A DNA stretch of 64,000 bases from Candidatus Defluviibacillus avedoerensis. GTDB taxonomy: Bacteria > Pseudomonadota > Gammaproteobacteria > Burkholderiales > Burkholderiaceae_C. The notes beneath the pieces are model-generated. The model did no database searches, was not told the DNA's origin, and saw only the letters and a program-made list of their open reading frames with translations. A program made the position numbers and the translations under genes. The stretch covers positions 310,001 through 374,000 of the forward strand of contig JADJBS010000020.1 in NCBI GenBank assembly GCA_016703665.1, read 5' to 3'. Positions 37,515 through 46,616 of the stretch are shown here, in pieces (within the stretch, counting starts at the first letter, position 1; each line of letters begins with the position of its first letter).

Positions 37515-38338
37515 GGGCCTGTTAACACATCCGAAGTCCATCAGCGACGAGGACGAAGCTGATGAAGCCCAGGAACATGAGATCGAGTTTCTCGAAGCGC
37601 GAGAAGATCCGGCGATAACCCTTGAGCCTGCGAAACAGGCGCTCGACCTCATTGCGACGCTTGTACATCTCGCGGTCGTACTCCCAAGGTTCGATGCGCG
37701 TCTTTATCGGTGGCACCACTGGAATGAAACCCAGATCCAGTGCCAGTTGCCGTGTCTCGTTGCCTTCGTAGGCACGGTCCATCAACAAATGCACCGGCCT
37801 GCTGGTCGGCCCAAGACTGCTGAGCAGGCGCCGGCCTTCGGGTGCGTCGTGCGCCTGCCCAGGCGAGAGGCAGAACGTCACGGCCGTTCGAGCATCCGCG
37901 GCAACCATATGAATCTTGGTGTTCCATCCCCCTCGGGATTTTCCGATGGACTGCGGACCGTTTTTTTTAACGCCCCGGTGCCATCGGGATGGACCTTGAT
38001 GCTCGTGGAGTCGAGCGAGACCGCTTCGATCTTGATGCGCACGACCTGCGCTCGCTGCAACTCCTCGAACATGCGATCAAGTACACCGGCCTTGGTCCAG
38101 CGGTTCATGCGCGTGTAGATGGTGTGCCAGTTGCCAAACCGCTTGGGCAGTCCGCGCCACTTGCAGCCATGCTCGGCCACATAGAGGATCGCATTGACCA
38201 CCTGCAGGTTGCTCAGGCTGACGTTGCCACGCTGCTTGGGCAGGCAGTGCTCAATCGTGGCGAATTGCTCGGGTGTGATCTCCATGCCCCGGAGTATCCG
38301 CCGCAGTGGACGCAATCACCATTAGTGTTAACACGCCC
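37515..38338 (-). mobile_element. IS427-group IS5-family element nested in the IS1182-like transposase
   Basis: An 824-bp element with 14-base ends, GGGCCTGTTAACAC at left and the complement of GGGCGTGTTAACAC at right (13 of 14 identical). It is flanked by a TA duplication (37513-37514 and 38339-38340). Removing the element and one TA restores the host transposase frame as KPKRLVGDTAYG. Size, ends and two-frame transposase fit the IS427 group. Confidence 0.9.
37522..38315 (-). CDS. IS427-group transposase (orfA/orfB, probable -1 frameshift)
   Basis: orfA (38315-37878) carries the N-terminal DUF4096-like domain (CLPKQRGN, KWRGLPKRFGNWHTIYTRMNRW) and the first catalytic aspartate region (SLDSTSIKVH). 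The second frame (to 37522) continues NGPQSIGKSRGGWNTKIHM, then DRAYEGNETR and KRRNEVERLFRRLKGYRRI with the catalytic glutamate. The frames overlap at a run of eight As on the coding strand (37961-37968), a classic slippery site, so this is the normal expression mode of the group rather than a defect. Likely still active. Confidence 0.88.
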
Positions 38339-38340
38339 TA

Positions 38341-39169
38341 GGCGCTTGGGCTTGATATCAAAGCGCTCTTCAACGCGCTGCACCATGGTCTTGGTGGACT
38401 CCACTTCCTGTGTTCGGTGTGCAGGCGTAGCTTCAACATCCATGATGATGCCGGCGTCTAGATCAATCAGGTAATTGGTGGAATAGGCAAAGAAGGCCGG
38501 GCCACCAGGTGCGGCTGTGTAGCGGGACTGCGGATCTGACAAGGAGACAACGCGTGGTGTTGCTGTCGGAGCAGCATCAGGTGGTATCGGGTTGTTCTCA
38601 TCCAGTGCCGTCAGGTAGTCGCGCACAGCTCTACTTGGTGCATCACCACCAGGCCAGGCCTTTGGTAATTCCGGAGTACTCACATTGGCTCGGTTGGCAT
38701 CTGCCTTGATGACGCTGGCATCCACAGCGAAACCCTCACCACCCACCAAACCCTCAGACATGCAACGACGCAGTACCGATTCAAAGACATGGCGAAACGT
38801 CTCGCTCTCGCGAAAACGGCCGTGGCGATTCTTGGAAAAGGTGGAGTGATCTGGGATCTTGTCTTCCAATCCGAGTTGACAGAACCAACGGTAAGCCAAG
38901 TTCAAGTGAACCTCCTCACATAGCCAGCGCTCCGAGCGGATGCCAAAGCAATATCCAATCACCAGCATGCGAATCATCAGCTCAGGATCAATGGAGGGAC
39001 GCCCCGTATGGCTATAGAAAGGGGCCAAATGTTCACGAAGGCTTCCAAGGTCAAGGAATCTGTTTACGCCGCGAAGCAGGTGACCACGCGGAATGTGATC
39101 TTCAAGATTGAAGGCATAGAAGAGTTGATCTTGGTTCGCCGTCTGACCCATCATGATTCGCACCTCCAT
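38341..39169 (-). pseudogene. IS1182-like transposase, N-terminal part
   Basis: Encodes the DUF772-type N-terminal domain (LFYAFNLEDHIPRGHLLRGVNRFLDL, TGRPSIDPELMIRMLVIGYCFGIRSERWLCEEV) and the DDE start (FAVDASVIKADANR). Reading continues to RFDIKPKRL, where the nested element enters. It lacks the catalytic C-terminus in frame, so it is inactive. Confidence 0.88.
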
Positions 39170-39238
39170 CGATGGAAAACGACATGCAAATCACGGACCA
39201 GTTTCAAGATTCAAGCCGAGTTTTTCAACAGAATTGGC

Positions 39239-39389
39239 TGCGTGCGGACATTCGGACGCAATGTCTGAGCGTTCGCTAAAGCGCTTCGAACGGTCGTTCG
39301 CAGATATTGCAGTTTGCATCGCCGCGTGATTCATCGAGGCCAGTTGGTGGAGGTCAAGGATCCGCGTAGTGGTTAACGAATGCAGACAG
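39239..39389. other. Short unassigned stretch right of the IS1182-like element
   Basis: I recognise no gene here; the minus-strand frame is probably the run-on of the decayed Bug gene that follows. Confidence 0.4.
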
Positions 39390-40260
39390 TCAAAAACCGT
39401 AAAGCCTTTTCGGGTAGTAGACACTTCTTGGGTCTTCTGTTGTACGCCTTTGTCCGCCCAGGTCGTGCGCAAAGCAGCGTTGAACTTCTAGGCCAGCGCT
39501 TTCGGAAGAGCCTTGAGAGCAAAAAATGCATTGAAGCTGTTCACGCAAACGCCCGGGTAGCCCTGCTTCGAAGGCGGGCACTTTGGGTATGAATGTCGAA
39601 CGCTTGCTGCTGGAGACAATCAAAATGCGCACCTTGCTACACGTGAACATCTGCAGGCCTCCGAGCTCACCGGCCACACCGGTGGCCAGATGGCCGCCCA
39701 CCAATTGAGGCATCAGCATCGCCAAACCCCTAAGGGCACGGCGGTCATTTGGATGCCGCCCTTGCGTGACAACGATGCGCCAATGATGTCCGGGACGCCA
39801 CCTTTCAGAGGCACACCAAAGTTACCCAAGGTGGGCGCTTTTGAACCGCGTCCACGAACTTGTTCAAGGACTTGGCCGGACTGCTGAAAGGAACGGCAAA
39901 CGTCCATTGGAAGCGAGCCAACCTGCCCCACCGCCACGAGGTCACGAGGTCACGAAGTCACGAAGTCACGAAGTCACGAAGGGCGTTGTACTCCCCAGAC
40001 GGCGTCATCAATGGCACCACAATCACCGAGTGGTCAGGGACCAGCAGGACGGTCGAACCATCAGGGTAAGCCGCCTTCACCGCCGCCGTTCCCAGTTGGC
40101 CGCTGACTCCTGGCTTGTTTTCCACGATCACTGGTTGCCCCAGTTGCTTGACAAGGCCCCCGGGGCCAGTACACGCCTATCACGTCTGTTGCACCGCCCG
40201 CTCAGAAGGGGACCACGATCTTGATCTGACCTTTGATACCCTGCGACAGGCTCGATCCAA
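39390..40260 (-). pseudogene. Decayed Bug/TTT receptor gene
   Basis: Fragments of a Bug receptor can be read on the minus strand in shifting frames. An N-terminal IKIVVPF-like region lies near 40230, SAPTLGNFGVPLKGGVPDIIG near 39830, then a QLVGGHLATGVAGELGGLQ region and SSSKRSTFIPKVPAFEAGLPG near 39600, and ADKGVQQKTQEVSTTRKGF near 39430. At least four frame changes are needed and the signal peptide is missing. An 8-bp tandem repeat (39935-39980) lies inside and itself breaks the frame. It sits directly downstream of an intact paralogue (40340-41318), so it is probably an old duplicate. Confidence 0.8.
39935..39980. repeat. 8-bp tandem repeat (GTCACGAA)
   Basis: Five full units, one GTCACGAG and four GTCACGAA, run from 39941 to 39980 and are preceded by a partial unit CACGAG. 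Since 8 is not a multiple of 3, each added or lost unit shifts any reading frame across it. Confidence 0.9.
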
Positions 40261-40339
40261 ATAGGCACAGACCAGCGATCAGCGTGAGAGATGCTTGCTC
40301 ATGTTGAGTCCGAAGCATGTAGATGAACGCCGCCAACGC

Positions 40340-41318
40340 TCACTGGGTCGTCACGCCTGTTTCGCGCACCACCTTGGCCCAGCGAGCGCCTTCGGCCTTC
40401 ATGTAATCCACATACTGCTTCTGCGTACCTCCGAGCATCAGCGAGCCCTGTCCGGTCAGACGCTCGCGCAGCCCGGCATCCGCCAGCGTTTTCTGCAACG
40501 CACCTTGAAGTTTGTTGACCACATCAGATGGAGCTCCCTTGGGCAACATGAGACCTTGCCAAGCACCCATGTCCATGGTCGTTTCACCGGTCGATTCCCG
40601 AATGGTGGGCACGTCGGGCAGCAGTCCAGAGCGTTTGTCAGCGGTCACGGCAAGTGCTCGCAGGCCACCACTTTTAATATGCGGCATGGCTTCGTTGATG
40701 GGCAAGAACATGAAGTCGATCGAACCACCCAACAGATCCACGACCGCTGGAGCACTGCCCTTGTAGGCGACGTGGGTGGCTTTGAAGCCAACCTCTGACA
40801 AGAACAGTGCCCCGGCCAGATGCAGCAACGCACCTGCGCCTGACGATCCATAGTTAGCCTGCCCTTCGCGGCCCTTTCCCCACTTGATGAACTCTGTCAC
40901 GGTCTTGGCAGGCAACTTTGGGTTGGTTGCCAGCACCAGCGGAATGGTGGCGGTCAACGAAATCGGAATGAAGTCGTTGTAAGGGTCAAACCCTGGATTG
41001 GAATACAGCGATGGGGCTAGCACAACAGCAGAGGTTGCATAAAAAAGGGTGTAGCCGTCGGGTGCCGCACGTTTTACCTCTTGTGCTCCGATATTTCCCC
41101 CCGCCCCACCTTTGTTCTCGACGACGATGGTGCCGCCCAGCTCCTTGGCCAATTGCTGCCCCACTGCACGGGCGTTGATGTCGGCGGACCCCCCTGCGGG
41201 GAACGCTACCACCATGCGGATGGGCTTGCTGGGGTAGGCGTCCTGAGCGAATGCGGGGTACTCCAGCGAGGGCAGCCACGGCAGCTACGGCAATGATGGG
41301 ATTTAGAAAGTTGCGCAT
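40340..41318 (-). pseudogene. Bug/TTT receptor, frameshifted at the signal peptide
   Basis: The start ATG at 41318 reads MRNFLNPIIAVAAVAALAGVP in one frame. An extra C in a CCCC run near 41257 then moves the frame, after which AFAQDAYPSKPIRMVVAFPAGGSADINARAVG continues to 40340. The body shows KGGAGGNIGAQEVKRAAPDGYTLFYATSA, NYGSSGAGALLHLAGALF and LPDVPTIRESTGETT, all family landmarks. Corrected length is about 325 residues. It leads the minus-strand RraA and dehydrogenase neighbours, so it may take up an acid metabolised by them. The homopolymer location makes a sequencing error likely. Confidence 0.85.
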
Positions 41319-41364
41319 GAAGACTCCTGTTTTGGGGAATGGGTGGGTTGTTGTCGGTGAGCGT

Positions 41365-42005
41365 TCAAAGCAGGCCGAAGCGCTTGAGCGTGTCGCCTAG
41401 GTTGAGCAGTTCCACTGTGTTGGAGCTGCCCGCTTCAATAGCCCTGCGCTGTTGAATTTCTTTGTTTTCGCGGGAGATGCTGTTGGCAATCGCCAGGTCC
41501 ACTTCGTCCTGCGCCACGACCACAAGACCGCCGCGGTCGCCAACGATGATGTCTCCAGGTTGGATCACTGCATCACCGATACAGATCGGTACATTGACCT
41601 TGCCCGGCTGGTTCTTGCCCGTGCCCTTTATGGATAGGCCTCGGCAGAACACCGGGAAACCAAGGTCGATGATCAGATTGGCGTCGCGCACACATCCACT
41701 GATGACCAGCCCTGCAATCCCCAGCTTCATCGCCTGAAGCGTCAATACATCGCCCCAGGGCCCGGCTTCCATGAACCCTTGGCATCGACCACCAGCACAT
41801 CGCCCGGCTGTGCCTTGAGCACCGCGTGGTGGAGGATCAGGTTGTCAGCTGGGCGCGCGTCTACCGTCAAGGCAGGACCGGCCAAACGTACCGTGGGGTC
41901 GATCGGCTTGATGCCACTGTCGAGAGCGCCTTTGGCCCCTTGGGCTTCGTACACGGTGGCCGTGCCGAAGTCCCGCAGTTGGGCAAGTTTTTCTGAGGAG
42001 ATCAT
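41365..42005 (-). pseudogene. RraA-like / 4-hydroxy-4-methyl-2-oxoglutarate aldolase family, frameshifted
   Basis: The N-terminal frame (ATG at 42005, MISSEKLAQLRDFGTATVYEAQGAKG) runs to VLVVDAKG. One base is missing in AAGGGTTC near 41772, and the C-terminal frame then continues FMEAGPWGDVLTLQAMKLGIAGLVISGCVRDA and the hallmark GDRGGLVVV to 41365. Together about 213 residues, normal for the family. Such proteins are either RNase E inhibitors or class II pyruvate aldolases/oxaloacetate decarboxylases; next to a dehydrogenase and a carboxylate receptor the aldolase role is more likely. Confidence 0.83.
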
Positions 42006-42013
42006 CAGAGTTC

Positions 42014-42928
42014 CTATAAAGTGGTAGATGAATGAAGAGGGTCTTTGGTTGATGCAGGTTGTCTGTCGAGTAGCCACTGAAGTGCTTGACCCACATCGGG
42101 GTCGGCGGTATCCATCGGATGCGCTTGCAACTTGCTGGCCGTGTCGCGGAACCGTTGCTCCACCCCGGGCAACACGAGGGAAGTGATGCCCTGCTGGGCG
42201 AGCTCTCTGTTCGCGTCGTGCACCTCGTGTGCGCGGCGGCCGGCGTGAACCACGTGCGTGCGAACGAGCATGTCGATGAAGTCGCGTAACGGCGTCTGGT
42301 CGATGTCGCCGAGCTGGTCGTACAGTTTTTCGCGCACCCCTTGCTTCTCCGCGCTGACCAGTAGCTCAACGCAAAGTGCCTCCATCCCTTTGGTGAAAAC
42401 GCTGCGCAGGATCTTTAGCGAGATCGCATCCCCAGCGCTCCCACCTTCGATCAGCTTCACCCGGCCACCAGCCTGCTCCATGCAACGTTTGAATTCATCG
42501 GCCCCTTCGCCGGCGGCCAGCAGGGGCGTGCGCACCCAGTTCAAGCTGATCGCACCCATGATGGCCGTGTCCACGTACCGCACTGAACGTGCCTTGGCGA
42601 GGAGGGCCGCTTGGCGTTTGACCTCTGGGCTTGCGGTCGTCAGGTCGGCCAGGCCGCTGCCAGTCTGCACACTGGCCAGTACCTGCTCGACCACCTGCAG
42701 GGCTTGGGCACCGGTCACACAAGAGAGGATCCAGTTCGCCGATGCAAGCCAGGCACCAGGTTTGTCGTGGAGGTGGAGATTCCACCGGGTCGCCAGTTCG
42801 GTGGCGGCTGGCGAGGGTCTTGACTCGCAAAGCATCAGTTCAAATCCGGCTTCAAGGAGGGGCTGCGCGTAACAACGTCCAACTTCTCCAAGGCCGATGA
42901 TGGCAATGCGTGGTTTTGGTGTGTTCAT
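42014..42928 (-). CDS. NAD(P)-binding 6-phosphogluconate/3-hydroxyisobutyrate dehydrogenase-like protein (DUF1932)
   Basis: A 304-residue beta-hydroxyacid dehydrogenase-type protein. The Rossmann motif is IAIIGLGEVGRCYAQPLLEAG (near 8-28), followed by VDTAIMGAISLNWVRTPLLAAG near 118-138. The C-terminal DUF1932 helical domain has LKILRSVFTKGMEALCVELLVSAEK near 172. It is the first gene of a minus-strand cassette (dehydrogenase, RraA-like, Bug), 8 bases from RraA. A GntR regulator diverges from it. It probably oxidises a hydroxy acid before aldol cleavage. Confidence 0.85.
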   Translation of the reverse strand: MNTPKPRIAIIGLGEVGRCYAQPLLEAGFELMLCESRPSPAATELATRWNLHLHDKPGAWLASANWILSCVTGAQALQVVEQVLASVQTGSGLADLTTASPEVKRQAALLAKARSVRYVDTAIMGAISLNWVRTPLLAAGEGADEFKRCMEQAGGRVKLIEGGSAGDAISLKILRSVFTKGMEALCVELLVSAEKQGVREKLYDQLGDIDQTPLRDFIDMLVRTHVVHAGRRAHEVHDANRELAQQGITSLVLPGVEQRFRDTASKLQAHPMDTADPDVGQALQWLLDRQPASTKDPLHSSTTL

Positions 42929-43093
42929 GGGTACAAATAATACAAATAAAAAACAATATATTACTCATGACCTGGGTAAACACCTATAAATTAGGTCTTA
43001 TAAGTACATTTTTAGTACATTTTAAAAAGCCATAGCATGTCCAAAAAGCAAGCCGCCTACAATTGAAAACATACAAACAACGGCATTGACAAG
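42929..43093. promoter_or_regulatory. Divergent dehydrogenase/GntR intergenic region with paired direct repeats
   Basis: The 165-base AT-rich gap holds TACAAATAA twice in tandem (42932-42940, 42941-42949) and AGTACATTTT(T/A) twice in tandem (43003-43013, 43014-43024). The latter spacing is one helical turn, a good candidate operator for the GntR protein. Confidence 0.45.
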
Positions 43094-43756
43094 ATGATGA
43101 GAAACGGCGCGGACAGGGCCTATGAGGTGTTGCGGCAACGTCTGGTCGGCGGCCACTACACGCCGGGAACACAACTCAAGGAAGAGCCTCTGGCTCAGGA
43201 ATTTGGGCTGAGCCGTACGCCGGTGCGCACCGCACTGAAACGCTTGGTTGCGGATGGCCTGGCCACCGCAGATGCGGGACAGGGCATACAGGTCGCCCAA
43301 TGGAGCGAGTGGGACATTGAGGAGACTTTTCAACTGCGCATGCTGCTGGAGCCCTATGCGGCCAGCTTGGCCGTTATGCGGGGCGGCGATGCGCTCGTCA
43401 ACGAGTTGCAAGCCAGCAACGAGCTGATGGCTGTGGCCATCGCGGATGGAGGCGATACCTCAGTTGCTCGAATCCAGGCGGCCAATCGCGCCTTTCACCG
43501 GGCTTTGCTCGATGCCTCTGGCTCACCTCGTCTGCGCACGGTGCTGGAGACCATGATCGATATGCCCATCATCGTGCGGTCGTTCTACCTCGCGACGCAT
43601 AGTGAACTCGAACAAAGCCTTCATCACCACCAGGACCTTACCGTGGCTGCCCAGGCTCAAGACAGCGAACTGGCTCGCCAGGTCATGCAACTGCACTTGC
43701 GCATGGCTTACCACCGGTTCATGCGACATCGCAACCTGATGCGCAAGAGCACTTAA
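43094..43756 (+). CDS. GntR family regulator (FadR/FCD subfamily)
   Basis: A 220-residue regulator. The N-terminal winged helix has LRQRLVGGHYTPGTQLKEEPLAQEFGLSRTPVRTALKRLVADGL (about 12-58), followed by an all-helical FCD ligand domain with FQLRMLLEPYAASLA near 80 and the metal-site-type pattern HHHQDLTVAA plus a late LHLRMAYHRF. It diverges from the dehydrogenase cassette, which it presumably represses until the hydroxy acid is present. It starts ATGATG. Confidence 0.92.
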   Translation: MMRNGADRAYEVLRQRLVGGHYTPGTQLKEEPLAQEFGLSRTPVRTALKRLVADGLATADAGQGIQVAQWSEWDIEETFQLRMLLEPYAASLAVMRGGDALVNELQASNELMAVAIADGGDTSVARIQAANRAFHRALLDASGSPRLRTVLETMIDMPIIVRSFYLATHSELEQSLHHHQDLTVAAQAQDSELARQVMQLHLRMAYHRFMRHRNLMRKST

Positions 43757-43944
43757 TCGGCCCCCCGGCAATGTCCGCTATGCGGCCGACACCGTGTGGC
43801 TAGATCCCGGAGCGGACAGGCCACTCACGCTGCAGAACGGTCATCCAGCTGAATCCTTTGGAAGACCGCAACGGGTCGGTGGACGAAACCGCTGCCGCGG
43901 TATTCCATCAGCGCGGGCAAGTGGTTTTTCGTAACTAGGCGCGT
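43757..43944. other. Gap between GntR and the recombinase gene
   Basis: I see no supported gene. The stretch probably contains the left end of the IS91-type element, whose ends lack inverted repeats and cannot be set by eye. Confidence 0.4.
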
Positions 43945-43998
43945 GTGTCGATGTTATGGATTGAGGCAATTGGCCTCGTCCACAACAGGAGTACCAAC

Positions 43999-44901
43999 AT
44001 GCAATCATCGATTTCAACCGTCTCCCCACTGCGTCAACGGATGGTGGAGGACATGCGAATGCGCAAGCTCGCACCAAAGACCCAGTCTGCCTACATCCGG
44101 GCTGTGCGCAAGTTCACCAAGTTCCTGGGCCATTCGCCTGACATCGCCACCGATGAAGACCTGCGCCGGTTTCAGTTGGATATGGTGGACAACGGCACGT
44201 CCCCCATCACGCTCAACGCAACCATTGTTGGCTTGAACTTTCTGTTCGAGGTCACCCTAGGCCGCCCAGAGGCTATGGCCAAGATGCAGTCGGTGCGCGT
44301 GCCGCTGAAGTTGCCCGTGGTTCTGAGCAAAGACGAGGTAACCCGGTTGCTCGGCTGTGTGTCCCACATCAAACACCAGACAGCGCTGTCTGTGGCGTAT
44401 GGCACTGGGCTGCGGGTCAGCGAGGTGGTGGCGCTCAAGGTCACCGACATTGACAGCAAGCGTATGACGCTACGCGTGGAACAAGGCAAAGGCCGCAAGG
44501 ACCGGTACGCCATGCTCTCTCCTGTGTTGCTGGAGCGCCTACGGGTATGGTGGCGGGTGGCACGCGCCCAGGGCAAGATGCTTGATAACGGCTGGTTGTT
44601 TCCGGGCCTTGATCCGCTTCAGTCTCTGGGCACACGTCAGCTCAACCGCGCCATCCATGACGCTGCGGCCCTGGCCCAGATCGATAAACGCGTTTCCATG
44701 CACACGCTTCGCCACTCCTTTGCCACCCACTTGCTGGAGCAGAAGGTGGACATTCGCGTGATCCAAGTGTTGCTGGGGCACCAGCGGCTCGACACCACTG
44801 CGCACTACGTTCAGGTGGCAACCGACCTCCTGCGGGAAGTCATCAGCCCGCTAGAGACAACGCGCACCCCGGTACATCAGCAGAGCGAACAAGCCGCATA
44901 G
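43999..44901 (+). CDS. Tyrosine recombinase/integrase linked to an IS91-type transposase
   Basis: A 300-residue site-specific recombinase. The N-terminal SAM-like core-binding domain (PKTQSAYIRAVRKFTKFLG near 27-45) is followed by the catalytic domain: Arg in YGTGLRVSEV (near 140), HTLRHSFATH (near 232-242), and the nucleophile Tyr in TTAHYVQV (near 270). CAGGAG lies 8 bases upstream of the ATG. It is 9 bases upstream of the Y2 transposase gene, a pairing I have seen repeatedly with IS91-like elements, so it belongs to that element rather than to an integron or phage. Confidence 0.9.
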   Translation: MQSSISTVSPLRQRMVEDMRMRKLAPKTQSAYIRAVRKFTKFLGHSPDIATDEDLRRFQLDMVDNGTSPITLNATIVGLNFLFEVTLGRPEAMAKMQSVRVPLKLPVVLSKDEVTRLLGCVSHIKHQTALSVAYGTGLRVSEVVALKVTDIDSKRMTLRVEQGKGRKDRYAMLSPVLLERLRVWWRVARAQGKMLDNGWLFPGLDPLQSLGTRQLNRAIHDAAALAQIDKRVSMHTLRHSFATHLLEQKVDIRVIQVLLGHQRLDTTAHYVQVATDLLREVISPLETTRTPVHQQSEQAA

Positions 44902-44910
44902 GCCGCCCTC

Positions 44911-46107
44911 GTGGGGCCTGGTGCCCTGGAGGTGGCGGACATCTTCCGCGCCCACGGGCCAGACTTTCGGGCTGCTCAGCGCTCACACCTGAGCCTGGGC
45001 CAACTCAAGGTCATGTCAGCAATCGAGCAGTGCCGCACCGCGGCGCTGGGGGGGCATGTTTTGCGCTGCCCGGGCTGCGAACACGATCAGGTGTCCTACA
45101 ACTCCTGCCGTAACCGCCATTGCCCCAAGTGCCAAGCCGTTGCGGCCAAGCGTTGGCTGCAAGCACGTCAAGCCGATCTGCTACCGGTGGATTACTACCA
45201 TGTGGTCTTCACACTACCAGCACCGATCAGCGATATTGCGTACTACAACAAGGCTGTGGTCTATGGTCTGTTGTTCGAGATCGCCGCTGAAACGCTGACC
45301 ACCATTGCTGCTGACCCAAGGCACCTGGGTGCGCAGGTCGGAGTGACGCTGGTGTTGCACACATGGGGATCGGCGCTGACGCACCATCCCCATGTGCACG
45401 GCATCGTGCCGGGTGGTGGACTCTCGCCAGACGGCAAGCGCTGGGTGTCGTGCAAGCCTGGCTTCTTCCTGTCGGTACGGGTGCTCTCACGCCTGTTTCG
45501 GCGGCGCTTCCTAGAAGCGTTGGAGGAGGCACATCGCGCGGGTAAGTTGCAGTTCTTTGGTGAGCATGCGGGACTGGCCGATCCAAAGGCATTTGCCAGG
45601 TGGCTGGCGCCACTGCGCAAGATTGAGTGGGTGGTGTATGCCAAACGTCCGTTCGCGGGTCCCGAGGCGGTGCTGGCTTATCTGTCGCGCTACACGCACC
45701 GGGTGGCCATTGCCAATTCACGACTGGTGTCTATGGACGCGCGCGGTGTCACCTTCCGCTGGAAGGATTACCGGGACAAAGGGAAACCCTGACAAACCGC
45801 GGCACAAGACCATGACGCTCACAGCCGATGAGTTCATGCGTCGCTTCTTGCTGCATGTGCTGCCTATGGGCTTTCACCGTATCCGTCACTTTGGCTTGAT
45901 TGCCAATAATGGGCGCAAAGAGAAGATTGCGCGTGCGCGCGAACTACTGAACGTGGTGCCTGCGGTCGCAGTCACCGAGACCACCGGTGATGATGCAATA
46001 GGTGAGCCAGCGCGTCCGACATTTGTCTGTGCGCACTGCGGCGCACAGATGATCGTTCTGGAAACCTTTTGCGTGGGCAATCGATCCGTGGCCCACCTCC
46101 TGAGCGA
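44911..46107 (+). pseudogene. IS91-family (Y2) transposase, frameshifted
   Basis: Rolling-circle-type transposase. The first frame (GTG 44911 to 45792) has the zinc-binding N-terminus (CPGCEHDQVSYNSCRNRHCPKCQ), the HHPHVHGIVPGGG metal motif near 150, and the catalytic tyrosine region YLSRYTHRVAI near 254. An extra C in a CCC run near 45790 shifts the frame, after which DKPRHKTMTLTADEFMRRF continues. RKEKIARARELL and FVCAHCGAQMIVLETF follow, then a second likely shift at TTTT just before the normal stop (TGA near 46107). Corrected, it is about 395 residues. Confidence 0.82.
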
Positions 46108-46231
46108 GGTGAATCGTGAAGCCACACTTTCAGAAATGGCTTACTGGCAAACTGACGTTGCTGCACGCAAGGTCGGGGGGTTGGCTTGGCCGTATCGCAT
46201 CGGACCTGCAATTGTGGCCATTCATGGGTAG

Positions 46232-46616
46232 AAATTTACCGTATTCGACGCGAGCTTGTGGACGTCTCCACAACGAACAGACCGACAACACAGCCCGGGC
46301 AGACTTCGTGGTCGCACCACGCAACCTCAAATCCCCATAGCCGCACGATCTGAACTCGGGTCGCTTCCTGCCCCGCGGTTTCCTCCCTCGAGGTTTATAC
46401 GACGCCCGCCCTTAGCGGTGATCGGGGCGGTATTGGTGCGCCAGCGCGGGAGGGCATCCTACAAACCTTAACGCCTACCGTCATTGAACAAGTAAAGCAG
46501 TTGGACCGCCCTGCATCCGCCAGTTGACATTCAGCATTCCTGAAGATGACGGAGTCCGACACTCTCAGGGGCGTATAAATGCGAGGAGCGCATGCAGACG
46601 CCCCATCAATTAACCG
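46232..46616. other. Non-coding stretch between IS91-like element and boundary repeat
   Basis: No gene supported. It may hold the right end of the IS91-like element. Confidence 0.4.

Larger units (their letters stand above)
36810..39238 (-). mobile_element. IS1182-like insertion sequence, interrupted and decayed
   Basis: The terminal inverted repeats GCCAATTCTGTTGAAAAACTCG (left, from 36810) and its near-perfect complement (right, ending 39238) bound a minus-strand transposase gene. Without the 824-bp element inserted in it, plus the 2-bp duplication, the host element is about 1.6 kb, normal for IS1182 types. No clear target duplication is seen outside the ends (TTGG versus TGCG). The copy is dead: it is interrupted, has an in-frame TAG at 37378-37380 and a frameshift near 37345. 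Confidence 0.85.
43960..46350 (+). mobile_element. IS91-like element with accessory tyrosine recombinase (approximate limits)
   Basis: Defined by the adjacent recombinase and Y2 transposase genes on the same strand. IS91 elements have no inverted repeats, so the ends (oriIS/terIS) are only guessed here. The transposase appears frameshifted at homopolymers. Confidence 0.55.

Noticed and set aside
37522..38315. The two-frame IS427-like transposase as a pseudogene
   Set aside because: The frames meet at an A8 slippery run as is normal for the group.
39935..39980. CRISPR array
   Set aside because: Units are 8 bp without spacers and no cas gene is present.
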